Source of the DNA: Gemmiger formicilis
GTDB taxonomy: Bacteria; Bacillota; Clostridia; Oscillospirales; Ruminococcaceae
Reading direction: 5' to 3'
Length of the DNA: 64,000 bases
Assembly (NCBI RefSeq): GCF_900167555.1
Contig: NZ_FUYF01000005.1
Span: forward strand, 150,175-214,174
The notes below the pieces were generated by a model, which saw only the letters and a program-made list of their open reading frames with translations, had not been told where the DNA came from and searched no databases. A program made the translations under genes and the position numbers. Within the stretch, counting starts at the first letter, position 1. Each line of letters begins with the position of its first letter. Below are positions 1-16,472 of the stretch, in pieces.

Positions 1-3517
<3,517 letters not shown>

Positions 3518-3562
3518 TCAGCGAACCCTCTCAAATTCAATATGACACACGATGCAATTCGA

Positions 3563-7387
<3,825 letters not shown>

Positions 7388-7552
7388 AAAACGCGACCAC
7401 TCCTATTCCATAGATTGACAAAGTTGGCGAAAGCGACCCGAAAGGCGGCTGTGAAACTGCGGCATATTCGTCGTTTTTCACAAACTTTTTGATTTTACAG
7501 ATTTTGCAAAATTCCTTTAGGGCGCTCTATTCCATTTTTGTGATACTGTTTT

Positions 7553-7581
7553 AGTATACAGGGTAAATGGCTTGCTGTCAA
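7553..7581 (-). promoter_or_regulatory. Sigma-A promoter of rpoBC
   Basis: On the minus strand TTGACA (7576-7581), a 17-bp spacer and TATACT (7553-7558). A perfect -35 and 5/6 -10 at optimal spacing, about 160 bases before the rpoB start. Confidence 0.85.
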
Positions 7582-7768
7582 GGGTTTTTCGGCTTTTTTA
7601 TGAAGTTTTTCCGTTTCATCGAACGCCCGGACGGGTGTAACAAAATTTCGGCAATTTGCTGATTTTGCACCGTTTTCCTCCGCTTGACAAATTCGGTACA
7701 GCGGTTACAGGGTGCGGTTTTTGGCAGTTTCCACAAGGTTGGGTATGATATTTTAAACAGGTTGTCTC

Positions 7769-7798
7769 TTGACAGGCGGGGTGGTTTTACGGGATAGT
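7769..7798 (+). promoter_or_regulatory. Candidate promoter of yczE-like gene
   Basis: TTGACA (7769-7774), an 18-bp spacer and GATAGT (7793-7798, 4/6 match). It lies 42 bases before the ATG. The -10 is weak, so this is tentative. Confidence 0.4.
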
Positions 7799-7840
7799 AC
7801 TATACAGAATTCTTATTAAAATTGGAAAGGCGTTTTGCAC

Positions 7841-8479
7841 ATGAATCTTCTCGGCCAGAAAATCACCCTGCGGCGCATCCTTGGCATGATTGCGGGCGTC
7901 GTCATCATCGGCATCGGCATTGCGGTGTTCAAGTTCTCGCGCTTGGGCAACGACTCCATCAGTGCGCTGAACCTGCGGTTGGCGGAGCTGGTCGGCCTGC
8001 CGTTCAGCATCGAGAATGTGCTGATGAATCTCTGCCTTTTCGTGCCGCAGCTGCTTTGGGGGCGGCGGTACATCGGGCTTGGCACCATCATCAACAGCTT
8101 CTGCATCGGGTTCATCGTCACGTTTACCGGCGACGCGATGACCGCCGTCTTTGGCTCTGCAGACACGCTGCCGGTGCAGCTGCTTTGGGTCGCTGTGGCG
8201 GTGTTGGTCATCGCGCTGGGGTGCTCGCTGTACCAGACGGCGGATTTAGGCGTCGCGCCGTATGACGCGCTCTCGCTGATGCTGGCAGACCGGCTGCCTG
8301 TCCCCTACTTCGGCTGCCGCGTGTTCACCGATGCGCTGTGTGCGGTGCTTGCCTTCCTGTTGGGCGGACTGATCGGGCTGGGCACCCTGATCTGCGCCTT
8401 CGGGTTAGGACCGTTCGTGCAGTTCTTTACAAGGCATTTTTCGGAGAAGGTGCTGCGGTACAAGCCGGAGAAGAAATAG
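7841..8479 (+). CDS. YczE/YyaS/YitT-type multispanning membrane protein
   Basis: A 212-residue integral membrane protein of the YczE/YyaS family, whose members span the membrane about five or six times; the molecular role is not established (some members affect antibiotic or peptide production). The sequence has hydrophobic segments near residues 10-30, 48-64, 72-98, 110-130 and 165-195, and the family-type stretch TADLGVAPYDALSLMLAD between the later helices. I chose the ATG at 7841; an in-frame TTG at 7835 is possible, but the GGAAAGG at 7824-7830 suits the ATG at least as well. It is a single gene, divergent from rpoB, ending before a repeat-filled gap. Confidence 0.75.
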   Translation: MNLLGQKITLRRILGMIAGVVIIGIGIAVFKFSRLGNDSISALNLRLAELVGLPFSIENVLMNLCLFVPQLLWGRRYIGLGTIINSFCIGFIVTFTGDAMTAVFGSADTLPVQLLWVAVAVLVIALGCSLYQTADLGVAPYDALSLMLADRLPVPYFGCRVFTDALCAVLAFLLGGLIGLGTLICAFGLGPFVQFFTRHFSEKVLRYKPEKK

Positions 8480-8487
8480 AAGCATCG

Positions 8488-8640
8488 TAGGGCGGGGTGC
8501 CCCCGACGGCCCGGCAGCGTTCCGGCTGCCGCAACGCTTCTGCGGGCGAGCAGTGCTCGCCCCTACGATGCACTTTTTCGACAGGCTGCGGGTGCCTGCG
8601 GCCTCGGAGGCCGTAGGGGCGGATTCTATATCCGCCCACG
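8488..8640. repeat. Composite of palindromic repeats (families 1 and 2 types)
   Basis: The gap between convergent genes holds a GTAGGGCGGGG...CCCCTAC hairpin-forming part (about 8488-8566) followed by a family 1 half-element GTAGGGGCGGATTCTATA (8613 onward, ending CCGCCC at 8637), itself a palindrome. The same motifs recur at 14147, 16473 and 40085. Confidence 0.75.
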
Positions 8641-8668
8641 GAGCCTTGCCCTGCATCTCTAATAAAAC

Positions 8669-8706
8669 AAAAAAGGACCGTCTCCACACCCGGAAACGGT
8701 CCTTTT
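8669..8706 (-). terminator. Intrinsic terminator after NSS symporter gene
   Basis: Stem built from GGACCGT and ACGGTCC around a short loop, with a run of A on the plus strand at 8669-8674 that is a U-run for the minus-strand transcript. A TTTT follows on the other side, so it may work in both directions. Confidence 0.8.
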
Positions 8707-8709
8707 CTG

Positions 8710-10092
8710 TCACATTTTAATGATTCCAAACGCATTGGCCACCGAGCTTGCCAGAATGACGGCGGCAAAGACCGGGCAGAGCCAGCGGATCATGAAACGG
8801 AAAATCCTCTTGCGGCGGAAGGGCTGGCCGTCCAGCTCAACCTCCTGCTCGATCTTGTCCACGCCGATGACGCGGGAGACGAGCAGACAGGTCGCAATGG
8901 CCGCAATCGGCATCATGACCGAGTTCGTCAGGAAGTCGAAGAAGTCGAGGAACTGCATCCCGATGACCGTGACCCCCGCCAGCGGGCCGTAGCCCAGGCT
9001 GGACAGCGTGCCCAGCGCCACCATGATGACGCCGACGAGCACCGTGGCCTTTTTGCGGCCCCAGCCCAACTCATCCTCAAACGTTGAGACGGCGCTCTCG
9101 GTCAGGGCAATCGAGCTGGTGACCGCTGCAAACAGCACAAGCACAAAGAACAGCACACCCACCACCGTGCCCAGCCCCATGCTGGCAAAGACTTTCGGGA
9201 TCGTAATGAACATCAGCGCGGGACCGGCCTGCAGCGTGTCGGGGTCACCGCCGGAGAAAGCAAACACCGCCGGAATGATCATCAGGCCCGCCATGACGGC
9301 GATGAGCGTGTCGAAAATCTCAACGTGCTCGGTGGATTCCTCAATCGAGACATCTTTCTTCATGTAGGAGCCGAACGTGACAAGAATGCCCATAGCGATG
9401 GACAGCGAGTAGAACATCTGCCCCATGGCCGTGACGACGGTCATCCACGAGAAGTTGGCCGGGTTGGGCACCAGGAAATAGGCAACACCCGCCAGTGCGC
9501 CGGGCCGCGTAACCGAGTAGACCGCAATGATGACCGACAGCACGACCAGCACCGGCATCATGAGCCTGGAGACGCGCTCCACGCCGTTGCGCACGCCCGC
9601 AAAGATGATGCCCAGCGTAAAGAACGCAAACAGCAGGAAGCAGACCTCGGCGGACGCGCCATCTGCAATGAACGCGCTGAAATAGCCGTCCTCCGCAAGC
9701 CCCTGGGCGTTGCCGCGCAGATATTCAAACAGATATTTGATGACCCAGCCGCCGATGACCGAGTAGTACGGCACGATCAGCACCGGGATAACGGCGTTGA
9801 TCCAGCCGCCAAAGCCGAGAAACCCGTTTTTGCGTCCCGGCTTTGCAAACGCACCGTAGGCGCTGACCGGGCTTTTGTGGGTCATGCGGCCCAGGGCAGT
9901 CTCGGCCATGATCATCGTGTAGCCGAACGTCAGCGCCAGCACAATATAGATCAGCAGAAAAATACCGCCGCCGTACTTAGCCGCCAGATACGGGAACCGC
10001 CAGATATTGCCCAGCCCCACCGACGCACCGGCAGCCGACAGCACAAAGCCGAGCTTGCCGGAAAACGAACTTCTGTTTTGTTTTTGTTCCAT
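8710..10092 (-). CDS. Sodium-dependent transporter, neurotransmitter:sodium symporter family
   Basis: Secondary transporter of the SNF/NSS family (LeuT, TnaT, MhsT relatives) that couples sodium entry to amino acid uptake; the exact amino acid cannot be read from sequence. The 460 residues are typical for bacterial members with 11-12 helices. The hallmark at residues 25-37 is VGLGNIWRFPYLA, in the unwound part of helix 1 that binds sodium and substrate. Start ATG at 10090-10092. It is a single gene with its own promoter and terminator, divergent from a MerR/TipA-type regulator 159 bp away; control by that regulator is possible but not shown. Confidence 0.92.
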   Translation of the reverse strand: MEQKQNRSSFSGKLGFVLSAAGASVGLGNIWRFPYLAAKYGGGIFLLIYIVLALTFGYTMIMAETALGRMTHKSPVSAYGAFAKPGRKNGFLGFGGWINAVIPVLIVPYYSVIGGWVIKYLFEYLRGNAQGLAEDGYFSAFIADGASAEVCFLLFAFFTLGIIFAGVRNGVERVSRLMMPVLVVLSVIIAVYSVTRPGALAGVAYFLVPNPANFSWMTVVTAMGQMFYSLSIAMGILVTFGSYMKKDVSIEESTEHVEIFDTLIAVMAGLMIIPAVFAFSGGDPDTLQAGPALMFITIPKVFASMGLGTVVGVLFFVLVLFAAVTSSIALTESAVSTFEDELGWGRKKATVLVGVIMVALGTLSSLGYGPLAGVTVIGMQFLDFFDFLTNSVMMPIAAIATCLLVSRVIGVDKIEQEVELDGQPFRRKRIFRFMIRWLCPVFAAVILASSVANAFGIIKM

Positions 10093-10136
10093 GATTCTCC
10101 TGTTTCCTCCGTGTTTTTATATTTCGCACAAGGGCA

Positions 10137-10165
10137 AGTGTAGCACAGACGCGGAAAGTTTTCAA
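10137..10165 (-). promoter_or_regulatory. Candidate promoter of the NSS symporter
   Basis: Minus strand TTGAAA (10160-10165), 17-bp spacer, TACACT (10137-10142) preceded by TGC, an extended -10 feature. It lies 24 bp from the -35 of the divergent merR-type promoter. Confidence 0.55.
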
Positions 10166-10188
10166 TTATACTTTTTTTCAAGAAACGC

Positions 10189-10219
10189 TTGACTCTGACG
10201 CAACGTTAGGGTGTATGAT
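10189..10219 (+). promoter_or_regulatory. MerR-type promoter and operator with 19-bp spacer
   Basis: TTGACT (10189-10194), a 19-bp spacer (10195-10213) and TATGAT (10214-10219). The long spacer is the hallmark of promoters activated by MerR-family DNA twisting. The spacer carries the imperfect dyad CTGACGCAACGTTAG (10195-10209), with arms CT-ACG and CGT-AG, where a MerR dimer would sit. It precedes the regulator gene itself, so autoregulation is expected. Confidence 0.8.
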
Positions 10220-10251
10220 GGCAGTACCGCAAAGGAAACGAGGGTTTTATC

Positions 10252-10977
10252 ATGATGACCGTAAAAGAAGTCAGCCGACTGACAGGCATAAGCATACGCA
10301 CGCTGCAATACTATGACAAGCTGGGTCTGCTACCCGCCATGCGCACCGAGAGCGGCTACAGGCTGTATGACGATGCAGCGCTGGAACGTTTGCAGCAGAT
10401 TTTGCTGTTTCGGGAGCTGGAGTTTCCCTTGCGGGACATCCGCACCATTTTGGACAACCCGAATTTTGACCGCCGCAAGGCTCTGCGCCAGCAAATTGAG
10501 CTTCTCACGCTGAAAAAGCAGCACTTGGAAGATTTGATACGGCTGGCGCGGACTTTGCAAGCCGCAGGAGGACACACTATGCAATTCAAAGAATTTGATA
10601 CATCCCGCATTGACGAGTACACCCGCCGCGCCAAGGAATCTTGGGGCGATACCCCCGCCTACCGCGAGTTTGAGCAGAACGCCGCCGAACGCACGGTGCA
10701 GGAGAGCAGCGATATAAACAATCAGCTGATGGCGTTGACCGCCGGGTTCGGCGCACTGCAAAACCTGCCCATCGACGACCCCGCCGTGCAGGCGCAGGCC
10801 GCCAAGCTGCAAGCTTTCATCACCGAGCACTACTACACCTGCACAAAGGCGATTTTCGCCCAGCTCGGCCAAATGTACGGCGCAGGCGGAGAGTTCACCG
10901 CCAACATCAACGCCGCAGGCGGCCCCGGCACTGCCGAGTTCGCCGCAAAGGCGATTGCGGCGTATTGCAAGGAATAA
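10252..10977 (+). CDS. MerR-family regulator with TipAS-type ligand domain
   Basis: A 241-residue transcription regulator like Streptomyces TipAL. Residues 1-75 are the MerR winged helix (VKEVSRLTGISIRTLQYYDK, then the wing RTESGYRLYDDAAL), residues 75-108 a coiled-coil dimer helix, and residues 110-241 match the TipAS/albicidin-type drug-binding fold by composition and layout (WGDTPAYREFEQNA). ATG at 10252; a second ATG follows at 10255. TipAL proteins bind thiopeptides or other drugs and activate their own promoter. The promoter has the 19-bp spacer expected for this. A strong internal start at 10579 is listed separately. Confidence 0.88.
   Translation: MMTVKEVSRLTGISIRTLQYYDKLGLLPAMRTESGYRLYDDAALERLQQILLFRELEFPLRDIRTILDNPNFDRRKALRQQIELLTLKKQHLEDLIRLARTLQAAGGHTMQFKEFDTSRIDEYTRRAKESWGDTPAYREFEQNAAERTVQESSDINNQLMALTAGFGALQNLPIDDPAVQAQAAKLQAFITEHYYTCTKAIFAQLGQMYGAGGEFTANINAAGGPGTAEFAAKAIAAYCKE
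10566..10977 (+). CDS. Internal in-frame start giving a TipAS-like short form
   Basis: Inside the merR-type gene a perfect AGGAGG (10566-10571) stands 7 bases before an in-frame ATG (10579-10581, codon 110). Translation from it would give the 132-residue ligand-binding domain alone, starting MQFKEFDTSR. The CDS proper is 10579-10977; I include the ribosome site in the range. This is the arrangement of Streptomyces tipA, where the short TipAS protein is made in excess and sequesters the drug. That the short form is made here is an inference from the ribosome site and its position exactly at the domain border. Confidence 0.65.
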
Positions 10978-11001
10978 GGCATAAATTTTGTTGGACGCTT
11001 T

Positions 11002-11049
11002 GTAGGGGGTGAGCATTGCTTGCCCGTGGAACATTGCAGTCGCCCCTAC
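11002..11049. repeat. Family 2-like inverted repeat
   Basis: Bounded by GTAGGGG and CCCCTAC, with a GC-rich partly pairing interior. It is a shorter relative of the 85-bp family 2 elements elsewhere in the window. Confidence 0.55.
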
Positions 11050-11077
11050 AGAGCGGCCATAACACCCACACAAACCA

Positions 11078-11122
11078 AAGCCCCGCCCTGCTTATTTTCA
11101 CAAGCGGGGCGGGGTACTTTTA
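11078..11122. terminator. Terminator between merR-type gene and sigA
   Basis: Stem CCCCGCCCTGCTT (11081-11093) pairing with AAGCGGGGCGGGG (11102-11114), one mismatch, followed by TACTTTTATTT. Strongest for the plus-strand gene, and usable for sigA on the other strand. Confidence 0.85.
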
Positions 11123-11135
11123 TTTACGTATCAAA

Positions 11136-12233
<1,098 letters not shown>

Positions 12234-12287
12234 AAGTACGTTCTCCTTTTGGTTTTCTATTGTTTGACAAAGTATGTCGGAATGTCG

Positions 12288-14072
12288 TTATTCGTCTGTC
12301 TCGGCGGGGCGGGCGCCCTTCTTTTTGCCGAGGTTTGCAAAGTAGCTTTCCAGCTGGCCGTCGCTCATATCCTTGACCTGCTCACTGATCGGCTTGGCGG
12401 TCTGCAAGCGGTCCAGATACATATCAATATCCTGCCTTTGCAGACGGATGTCGTGGTTGTACGCCTGCCCGTGGGCCAGTTGCCGGAACGCGGCCTCATC
12501 CAGCATTTGCTGTAATGACGTCTGGTTCAGCGGCAAGTGCTCGTCCACACAGCGGAAAATTGCCTCCAGCGCGCGCTGCATCTCGGGCACCAGCACGGTG
12601 GACATATCCAGCCGCGCACGGACGTAGGGCACCTGCTCGGGGTCCTGCAGCATGGCCACGGCCAGCTGGCGCGCCGCGTTGGCCGCGCCGAGGGCGGATT
12701 CCCCGCTGCTGGTGTAGGGCACGCGGATGTCCGACGCGATGCCCTCCTTGGAAAGGTCGCGCTGCTCCTTGCGGTAGCTGCGGCGCGCGGCGGCCTGAAG
12801 CGCCCCGTTGAGTTGGGAAAGGATGGCCTGTTTTGAGACGCCGGTCTCGTCGGCCAACCGCCCGGCGTAGACGTCCCGCGCCGTCGGGCTGACGCCGCGC
12901 TCGGTCAGAATCTCGATGGCCTCCCGGATATAGCTCAGCCGCCCGTCGTCGCTACGCAGGTCATACTTGGCCTTGCTCTTTTTTAACTGGAATTCTGTCG
13001 GGTTGGCCGTGCCGTTCAAGAGCATCTCGAACCGCTCGCGGCCATATTTTTTGATGAACTCGTCCGGGTCCTTCGCGCCCTGGTAGCTCAGCACGCTAAC
13101 TTTGAGCGTCGTGCTGCCCAGAATGCCAAGGCTGCGCTCGGTGGCCTTCTGGCCCGCCTCGTCGGAGTCGTAACTCAAAACGACCTCGTCGGCGTACTCG
13201 CTCAGCAGCTTGGCCTGCTCGGGTGTCAGGGCCGTGCCGCAGGCACAGACCGCCGTGTCAAACCCGGCCTCATGCATCGAGATGACGTCCATGTAGCCCT
13301 CACAGAGGATGTAGCGCCTGTTTTTTGACTTTTTGGCGATATTCAGTGCAAAAAGCGTGCGGGATTTGTGGTAGACCATCGTCTCGGGGCTGTTGATGTA
13401 CTTGGGCTTGGAGTCGTCCAGCACGCGCCCGCCGAAGGCAATGATGGCCCCGCGCACATCAATGATGGGCACCATGACGCGGTGGCGGAAGATGTCATAG
13501 AGGTTGCCCTTGGCGCTGCGCTTGACGAGGCCGGAGGTTTCCAGCTCCTCCTCACTGAAGCCGCGCCGCTTGAGGTAGTGCAGCAGGCCGCCGAAGTCCT
13601 CCGGCGCGTAGCCAAGGCCGAACCGGCGGATGGCAGCGTCGGACAGGCCGCGCTTTTCCTTCCAGTAGCGGCGGGCCATGGCGGCCTCCGGCGTTTTGGC
13701 GTTGAGGTTCTCGTAGAAGTAGCGCGCGGCGCAGCGGTTGATCTCCAACAGGCGCTGGCGCGCACGGGACTCGCGGTCATCCTCCTCGGGCAGCGGCATA
13801 CCGGCGCGGCCCGCCAGCTGCTTGACAGCCTCGACATAGCCGAGATTGTTGTACTTGCGCACAAAGTTGATGACATCGCCCGCCGCACCGCAGCCGAAGC
13901 AGTAAAAGCTCTGGGTATCCGGGTAAACGACGAAGGACGGCGTTTTTTCATTGTGGAACGGACACAGGCCCGTGGCCGTGCGTCCGCGGCGGCGCAGCTG
14001 GACATACTGGCCGATGACTTCTTCAATGTCGTTGCGCCGCACGACTTCCTGTATATATTCCTGGGGTATCAT
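12288..14072 (-). CDS. dnaG: DNA primase
   Basis: Makes RNA primers at the replication fork with the DnaB-type helicase. From the ATG at 14070-14072 the protein has 594 residues. The N-terminal CHC2 zinc finger is clear (Cys37, His40, Cys58, Cys61), followed by the RNA polymerase domain, the TOPRIM acidic motifs (EGYMDVISMHEAG and SYDSDEAG) and a C-terminal helicase-interaction part. An in-frame TTG at 14097-14099 would add nine residues, but that codon lies upstream of the GGAGGTG at 14084-14090, so I prefer the ATG despite its 11-13 base spacing. It is followed by sigA. Confidence 0.96.
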   Translation of the reverse strand: MIPQEYIQEVVRRNDIEEVIGQYVQLRRRGRTATGLCPFHNEKTPSFVVYPDTQSFYCFGCGAAGDVINFVRKYNNLGYVEAVKQLAGRAGMPLPEEDDRESRARQRLLEINRCAARYFYENLNAKTPEAAMARRYWKEKRGLSDAAIRRFGLGYAPEDFGGLLHYLKRRGFSEEELETSGLVKRSAKGNLYDIFRHRVMVPIIDVRGAIIAFGGRVLDDSKPKYINSPETMVYHKSRTLFALNIAKKSKNRRYILCEGYMDVISMHEAGFDTAVCACGTALTPEQAKLLSEYADEVVLSYDSDEAGQKATERSLGILGSTTLKVSVLSYQGAKDPDEFIKKYGRERFEMLLNGTANPTEFQLKKSKAKYDLRSDDGRLSYIREAIEILTERGVSPTARDVYAGRLADETGVSKQAILSQLNGALQAAARRSYRKEQRDLSKEGIASDIRVPYTSSGESALGAANAARQLAVAMLQDPEQVPYVRARLDMSTVLVPEMQRALEAIFRCVDEHLPLNQTSLQQMLDEAAFRQLAHGQAYNHDIRLQRQDIDMYLDRLQTAKPISEQVKDMSDGQLESYFANLGKKKGARPAETDE

Positions 14073-14146
14073 GGGATAGGCTGCACCTCCGTTTCTCAAA
14101 ATAATAAATGTGGTGGCGTTTTCTCCCTTTGGTCGAAAACAAAAGC

Positions 14147-14226
14147 GTAGGGGCGGATTCCATATCCGCCCGTGCCCGTTCGCGGCTGCGCAGACCTCCG
14201 CGGGCGCATATAGAATGCGCCCCTAC
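14147..14226. repeat. Family 1 inverted repeat between dgt and dnaG
   Basis: Two 25-bp arms in inverted orientation: GTAGGGGCGGATTCCATATC... and ...GCATATAGAATGCGCCCCTAC. Each arm is itself a palindrome, so the element can form a cruciform or one long hairpin. AT-rich TTATTTATTATTT tracts follow at 14261-14294. Confidence 0.85.
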
Positions 14227-14296
14227 GTTTTTTGAGCGGCGCACAGCGACGCGCTCCACAATCTTTATTATTTATTATTTCTTATTTATTATTTGC

Positions 14297-15298
14297 TCAC
14301 AAAACCTTCCACTTCTGCGGAACGAACAGTTCCTCAAAAAGGCGCGTGGCGAACTCGTCGCTCATGCCGCTGATGTAGTCGGTCACGGCACGGTCCACAC
14401 CCTCATTGTAGGCGATCTGCATGTAAAAGTTCGGCATCAGGGCCGGTTCGTCGCACAGGCGGGCGTACAGCTCGCTGATGAGCTTGTCCACCTTCTTTTC
14501 CTCGCGCTTGGCCTCCTTGTCGACGTAGACTGTCGCGTACATGAAGTCCTTCAGCACAGCGTAGGCGGCCTCGACCTCGGGGGAAAAATTGATTTTCCCG
14601 TTGCCGCTGTGTGCGACCAGGTCGGTGATCATCGTCGTGATACGCTCGGATTTGGTATGTCCCAGCACGGCGACGGCCTCGGGCGGCAGCTGGCGCGCGT
14701 CGAGCACACCGGCGGTGATGGCGTCCTCAATGTCGTGGTTCAGAAACGCAATGTGGTCGGCACGGCGCACAACGCAGCCCTCGGGCGTGCGGGCCCACGC
14801 GCCGGACGTGTGGGTCACAATGCCGTTGCGCACCTCCCAAGTCAGGTCAAGGCCCTGGCCGTCGCGCTCTAAGTAATCCACCACGCGCAGGCTCTGGCGG
14901 TAGTGGGAGAACCCGCCCGGACAGAGCCGGTTGAGCGCTCTCTCCCCCGCGTGGCCGAACGGCGTATGGCCCAAATCGTGGCCGAGCGCGATGGCCTCGG
15001 TCAGGTCCTCATTCAGGCGCAGTGCGCGGGAAATTGTGCGTGCGATCTGAGAGACCTCCAGCGTATGAGTCAGGCGAGTGCGGTAGTGGTCGCCCTCCGG
15101 GGACAGAAAGACCTGCGTTTTCTGCTTTAAGCGGCGGAACGCCTTGCAGTGCAGAATGCGGTCCCGGTCCCGCTGGAAGCAGGGCCGGATAGGGTCCGGC
15201 TCCAGCGGCACACGGCGGCCCAGGCTGTTTTCGCTTAAAGTCGCGTAGCGGCTCAGGGTCTGCCGTTCGATAGCCTCGGTCTCTTCACGGATCGTCAT
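14297..15298 (-). CDS. dgt: Deoxyguanosinetriphosphate triphosphohydrolase-like HD protein
   Basis: An HD-superfamily hydrolase that removes triphosphate from dGTP or other dNTPs, 333 residues, the short bacterial type. The metal site is seen as His78, His107-Asp108 (ALGHDLGHTPFGHAGE) with His111 and His116 nearby, and the N-terminal RDRDRILHCKAFRRLKQKTQ matches the family. ATG at 15296-15298 after AAAGGGGG. It lies upstream of dnaG and sigA on the same strand, a grouping often seen in Clostridia, but a family 1 repeat occupies the 224-bp gap to dnaG. Its exact preferred nucleotide cannot be told from sequence. Confidence 0.93.
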   Translation of the reverse strand: MTIREETEAIERQTLSRYATLSENSLGRRVPLEPDPIRPCFQRDRDRILHCKAFRRLKQKTQVFLSPEGDHYRTRLTHTLEVSQIARTISRALRLNEDLTEAIALGHDLGHTPFGHAGERALNRLCPGGFSHYRQSLRVVDYLERDGQGLDLTWEVRNGIVTHTSGAWARTPEGCVVRRADHIAFLNHDIEDAITAGVLDARQLPPEAVAVLGHTKSERITTMITDLVAHSGNGKINFSPEVEAAYAVLKDFMYATVYVDKEAKREEKKVDKLISELYARLCDEPALMPNFYMQIAYNEGVDRAVTDYISGMSDEFATRLFEELFVPQKWKVL

Positions 15299-15393
15299 AG
15301 TGTGCCCCCTTTTCTGCTCTCTGCTTATAAATACGACAAAAGTGCGGGAAACACTCTTTTTTTGTTGGAAAAATTTTGATTTTTTACAGAAAT

Positions 15394-16011
15394 TTAAAAC
15401 GCCGCATACTGCGGGGCAGAAATTTCCACCTCAGCCCCGCCGCGGGTCAGCTCGTTGAGAGCCGTGCGGAGCGTTTCCTCCCGCCCTGCCGGCATACGCC
15501 AGCAGAGCGTCACGGCATCGTCAAAAATCGGCTCGTCAAGCCGCGTTTCCGCCGCCGCAATGATGCGCTGGGCCTGCTCGAACTGGGCGTAGCTCACACG
15601 GACCTTGCAGTCGACGACCAGCCGCATGCTGACGAGCTCTGCACTTTGCAGAGCGCCCGAGGCTGCCGCCGTGTAGGCGCGCACCAGCCCGCCGGTACCC
15701 AGCAGAATGCCGCCGAAATACCGCGTTACCACGACGATCACGTCTGCCACACCCGCATGGCCGATGGTCTCCAGCACGGGCGTACCGGCGGTCTTGGCGG
15801 GTTCGCCGTCGTCGGAATACCGCGTGCGGCCATTTTGCAGCACATAGGCGTAGACGTTGTGCCGCGCCGTGCGGTTGGCAGCGCGCACAGCGTTCAGCAC
15901 GGCCAGGGCCTTTTCCTCCGTGTCAGCAAAGGAGGCCGTTGCGATAAAGCGGCTGCGCTTTTCCTCATATTCAAAGGTGGCTGTGCCGCGGATGGTTTTG
16001 TAGTCGGCCAT
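15394..16011 (-). CDS. YigZ/IMPACT family protein
   Basis: A 205-residue member of the YigZ/IMPACT N-terminal family, linked elsewhere to translation control, with an added C-terminal domain resembling part of EF-G. Diagnostic is the N-terminal ribosomal-protein-S5-like fold with YSDDGEPAKTAGTPVLE and TRYFGGILLGTGGLVRAY. The ATG at 16009-16011 has GAGG about 9 bases upstream; the longer open frame to 16173 runs through the terminator and the L31 gene and is not used. It follows rpmE with a strong terminator between, so it probably has its own promoter or is reached by read-through. Its biochemical activity is unproven. Confidence 0.88.
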   Translation of the reverse strand: MADYKTIRGTATFEYEEKRSRFIATASFADTEEKALAVLNAVRAANRTARHNVYAYVLQNGRTRYSDDGEPAKTAGTPVLETIGHAGVADVIVVVTRYFGGILLGTGGLVRAYTAAASGALQSAELVSMRLVVDCKVRVSYAQFEQAQRIIAAAETRLDEPIFDDAVTLCWRMPAGREETLRTALNELTRGGAEVEISAPQYAAF

Positions 16012-16034
16012 GGTGGGAAACCTCGATGTATAGC

Positions 16035-16074
16035 AAAAAATACCCCGGATGAAAACCATCCGGGGTACAAAAAA
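16035..16074 (-). terminator. Intrinsic terminator of rpmE
   Basis: Perfect stem TACCCCGGATG/CATCCGGGGTA around GAAAAC, followed on the minus strand by TTTTTT (16035-16040). A textbook terminator just after the L31 stop codon. Confidence 0.93.
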
Positions 16075-16079
16075 CGGAA

Positions 16080-16286
16080 TTACTTGCCAGACTTGGCGAA
16101 GCGGCGCTTGAAGCGCTCGACGCGGCCACCGGTATCGACCAGCTTCTGCTTGCCGGTGTAGAAGGGATGGCACTTGCTGCAGACTTCGACGTGGATCTCC
16201 GGCTTGGTGTCACGGGTGTGGATCACGTTGCCGCAGGCACAAGTGATGGTGCAGTCCACATAGTTCGGATGGATGCCCTGCTTCAT
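16080..16286 (-). CDS. rpmE: 50S ribosomal protein L31 (zinc-binding form)
   Basis: Ribosomal protein L31, 68 residues, of the C+ (zinc) type: Cys16, Cys18, Cys36 and Cys39 form the metal site. It sits at the bridge between the ribosomal subunits. ATG at 16284-16286 follows AGAGGTG at 8 bases. It is monocistronic, with a strong promoter at 16424-16451 and a terminator directly after the stop. The roughly 130-base leader contains a CCCGG/CCGGG hairpin and could be an L31 leader RNA. A zinc-free paralogue, common in Firmicutes, is not in this window. Confidence 0.97.
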   Translation of the reverse strand: MKQGIHPNYVDCTITCACGNVIHTRDTKPEIHVEVCSKCHPFYTGKQKLVDTGGRVERFKRRFAKSGK

Positions 16287-16423
16287 GGTTATTTCACCTC
16301 TTTCTCGATCATGATAAAAGGAGCCATACTCAATATATGTGCTCATCACAATCTCCGAATTGCGGCTACCAGCACCCGGCATCCTGTCCGGGCGGAGCAG
16401 CCATCTGAACGATTGCTGAAATA

Positions 16424-16451
16424 TTTTAGCACAAAGTATCAAGATTGTCAA
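16424..16451 (-). promoter_or_regulatory. Promoter of rpmE
   Basis: Minus strand TTGACA (16446-16451), 16-bp spacer and TAAAAT (16424-16429), preceded by TGC. It starts a leader of about 130 bases before the L31 ATG. Confidence 0.8.
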
Positions 16452-16472
16452 GCACTTTTTTCGCTTGACACC

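Larger units (their letters stand above)
7388..7840. other. Divergent intergenic region rpoB / yczE-like gene
   Basis: A 453-bp AT-richer gap between two divergent genes. It holds a near-consensus promoter for rpoB (listed separately) with a leader of about 160 bases, and on the plus strand a weaker candidate promoter at 7769-7798. I see no tRNA, riboswitch or repeat element in it. Confidence 0.7.

Noticed and set aside
7388..7840. tRNA genes in the longer gaps
   Set aside because: I looked for T-loop (GGTTCGAAT-type) and acceptor pairings in 7388-7840, 46160-46484 and 57759-58321 and found none.
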